From: an uncultured Clostridia bacterium
GTDB lineage: Bacteria > Bacillota > Clostridia > Oscillospirales > Ruminococcaceae
NCBI GenBank assembly: GCA_947629945.1
Contig: CANRFR010000018.1
Span: 1-32,279, forward strand
Length of the DNA: 32,279 bases
Reading direction: 5' to 3'
Part shown: positions 32,158 to 32,279 of the stretch, piece after piece
Layout of the letters: every line of letters begins with the position of its first letter
How positions within the stretch are numbered: the first letter of the stretch is position 1
Made by a program: the position numbers and the translations under genes
Notes under the pieces: generated by a model
What the model was told of the DNA's origin: nothing
The model's database searches: none
The model's input: the letters and a program-made list of their open reading frames with translations, nothing else

Positions 32158-32223
32158 CGGATAAATAGCAAGCGGTTTAGCAACAATATATCTCACAAAA
32201 AATAGGTCCAACCCCTAAAGTAG

Positions 32224-32252
32224 TGGAAATTATCAAAAAAGTATGGTATAAT
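32224..32252 (+). promoter_or_regulatory. Promoter of a divergent gene at the right edge
   Basis: TGGAAA (32224-32229), a 17-nt spacer and TATAAT (32247-32252) on the + strand, followed by AAGGAG (32260-32265). Confidence 0.65.
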
Positions 32253-32274
32253 ATCCGGGAAGGAGTTGGTGAAA

Positions 32275-32279
32275 ATGAT
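32275..32279 (+). CDS. Start of a truncated gene at the right edge
   Basis: The ATG at 32275 lies 9 nt after AAGGAG and behind the promoter at 32224-32252. Only the first bases are in the window. It is divergent from the amidoligase operon, so it could be a regulator such as a repressor, but nothing of its product can be read. A GTG at 32269 is an alternative start. Confidence 0.5.

Overview
The window reads as a mobile, accessory region of a Firmicutes chromosome, most likely a gut clostridial bacterium (Oscillospiraceae/Ruminococcus-like). The evidence is strong AGGAGG ribosome sites, Tn916-type integrase and excisionases, tandem large serine recombinases, and an HK97-type siphophage with moderately low GC. 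No rRNA, tRNA or CRISPR array was seen. Everything comes from reading the sequence and the translated frames; no database search was run.

Left part (1-6110, + strand). A small ORF is followed by three tandem large-serine-recombinase genes: one broken by a +1 frameshift, one short protein with only the recombinase domain, and one intact. This looks like the integration module of an integrative element whose other end lies outside the window. A terminator, a consensus promoter and a decayed XRE-type regulator follow, then an AT-rich 546-residue protein with a C-terminal Rx5H motif suggestive of a HEPN RNase. A short in-frame remnant (6024-6110) resembles the C-terminus of an rRNA uracil methyltransferase and may mark the element's chromosomal junction.

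Middle (6111-10140). There is an orphan type I restriction-modification methylase subunit (HsdM) with an altered SAM-binding motif and no HsdS or HsdR in view. On the minus strand lie a zinc-ribbon hypothetical protein and a GIY-YIG/DUF4357 protein.

Right part (10140-32279, essentially all minus strand). This is a prophage-like element read right to left. Its order is: disrupted amidoligase, gamma-glutamylcyclotransferase-like protein, zinc-ribbon protein, small ORF, large terminase, small ORF, Fic protein, portal, ClpP-like prohead protease, HK97 major capsid, head-tail connectors, major tail protein, tail chaperone with a -1 frameshift extension, an inserted moron, tape measure, two tail/appendage proteins, holin, GH25 endolysin, terminator, three small excisionase-like proteins, and a Tn916-type tyrosine integrase next to a terminator. 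The element's right end and its replication and repressor genes are probably beyond the window.

Three features stand out beyond ordinary phage biology. A roughly 47-nt leader that can fold is repeated upstream of three separate operons. Two moron cassettes (Fic and a zinc-finger protein) each carry their own near-consensus promoter and terminator and share a junction motif. The start region of the second moron has been copied into a large fold-back inverted repeat. The amidoligase/cyclotransferase pair suggests peptide or cell-wall modification encoded by the element.
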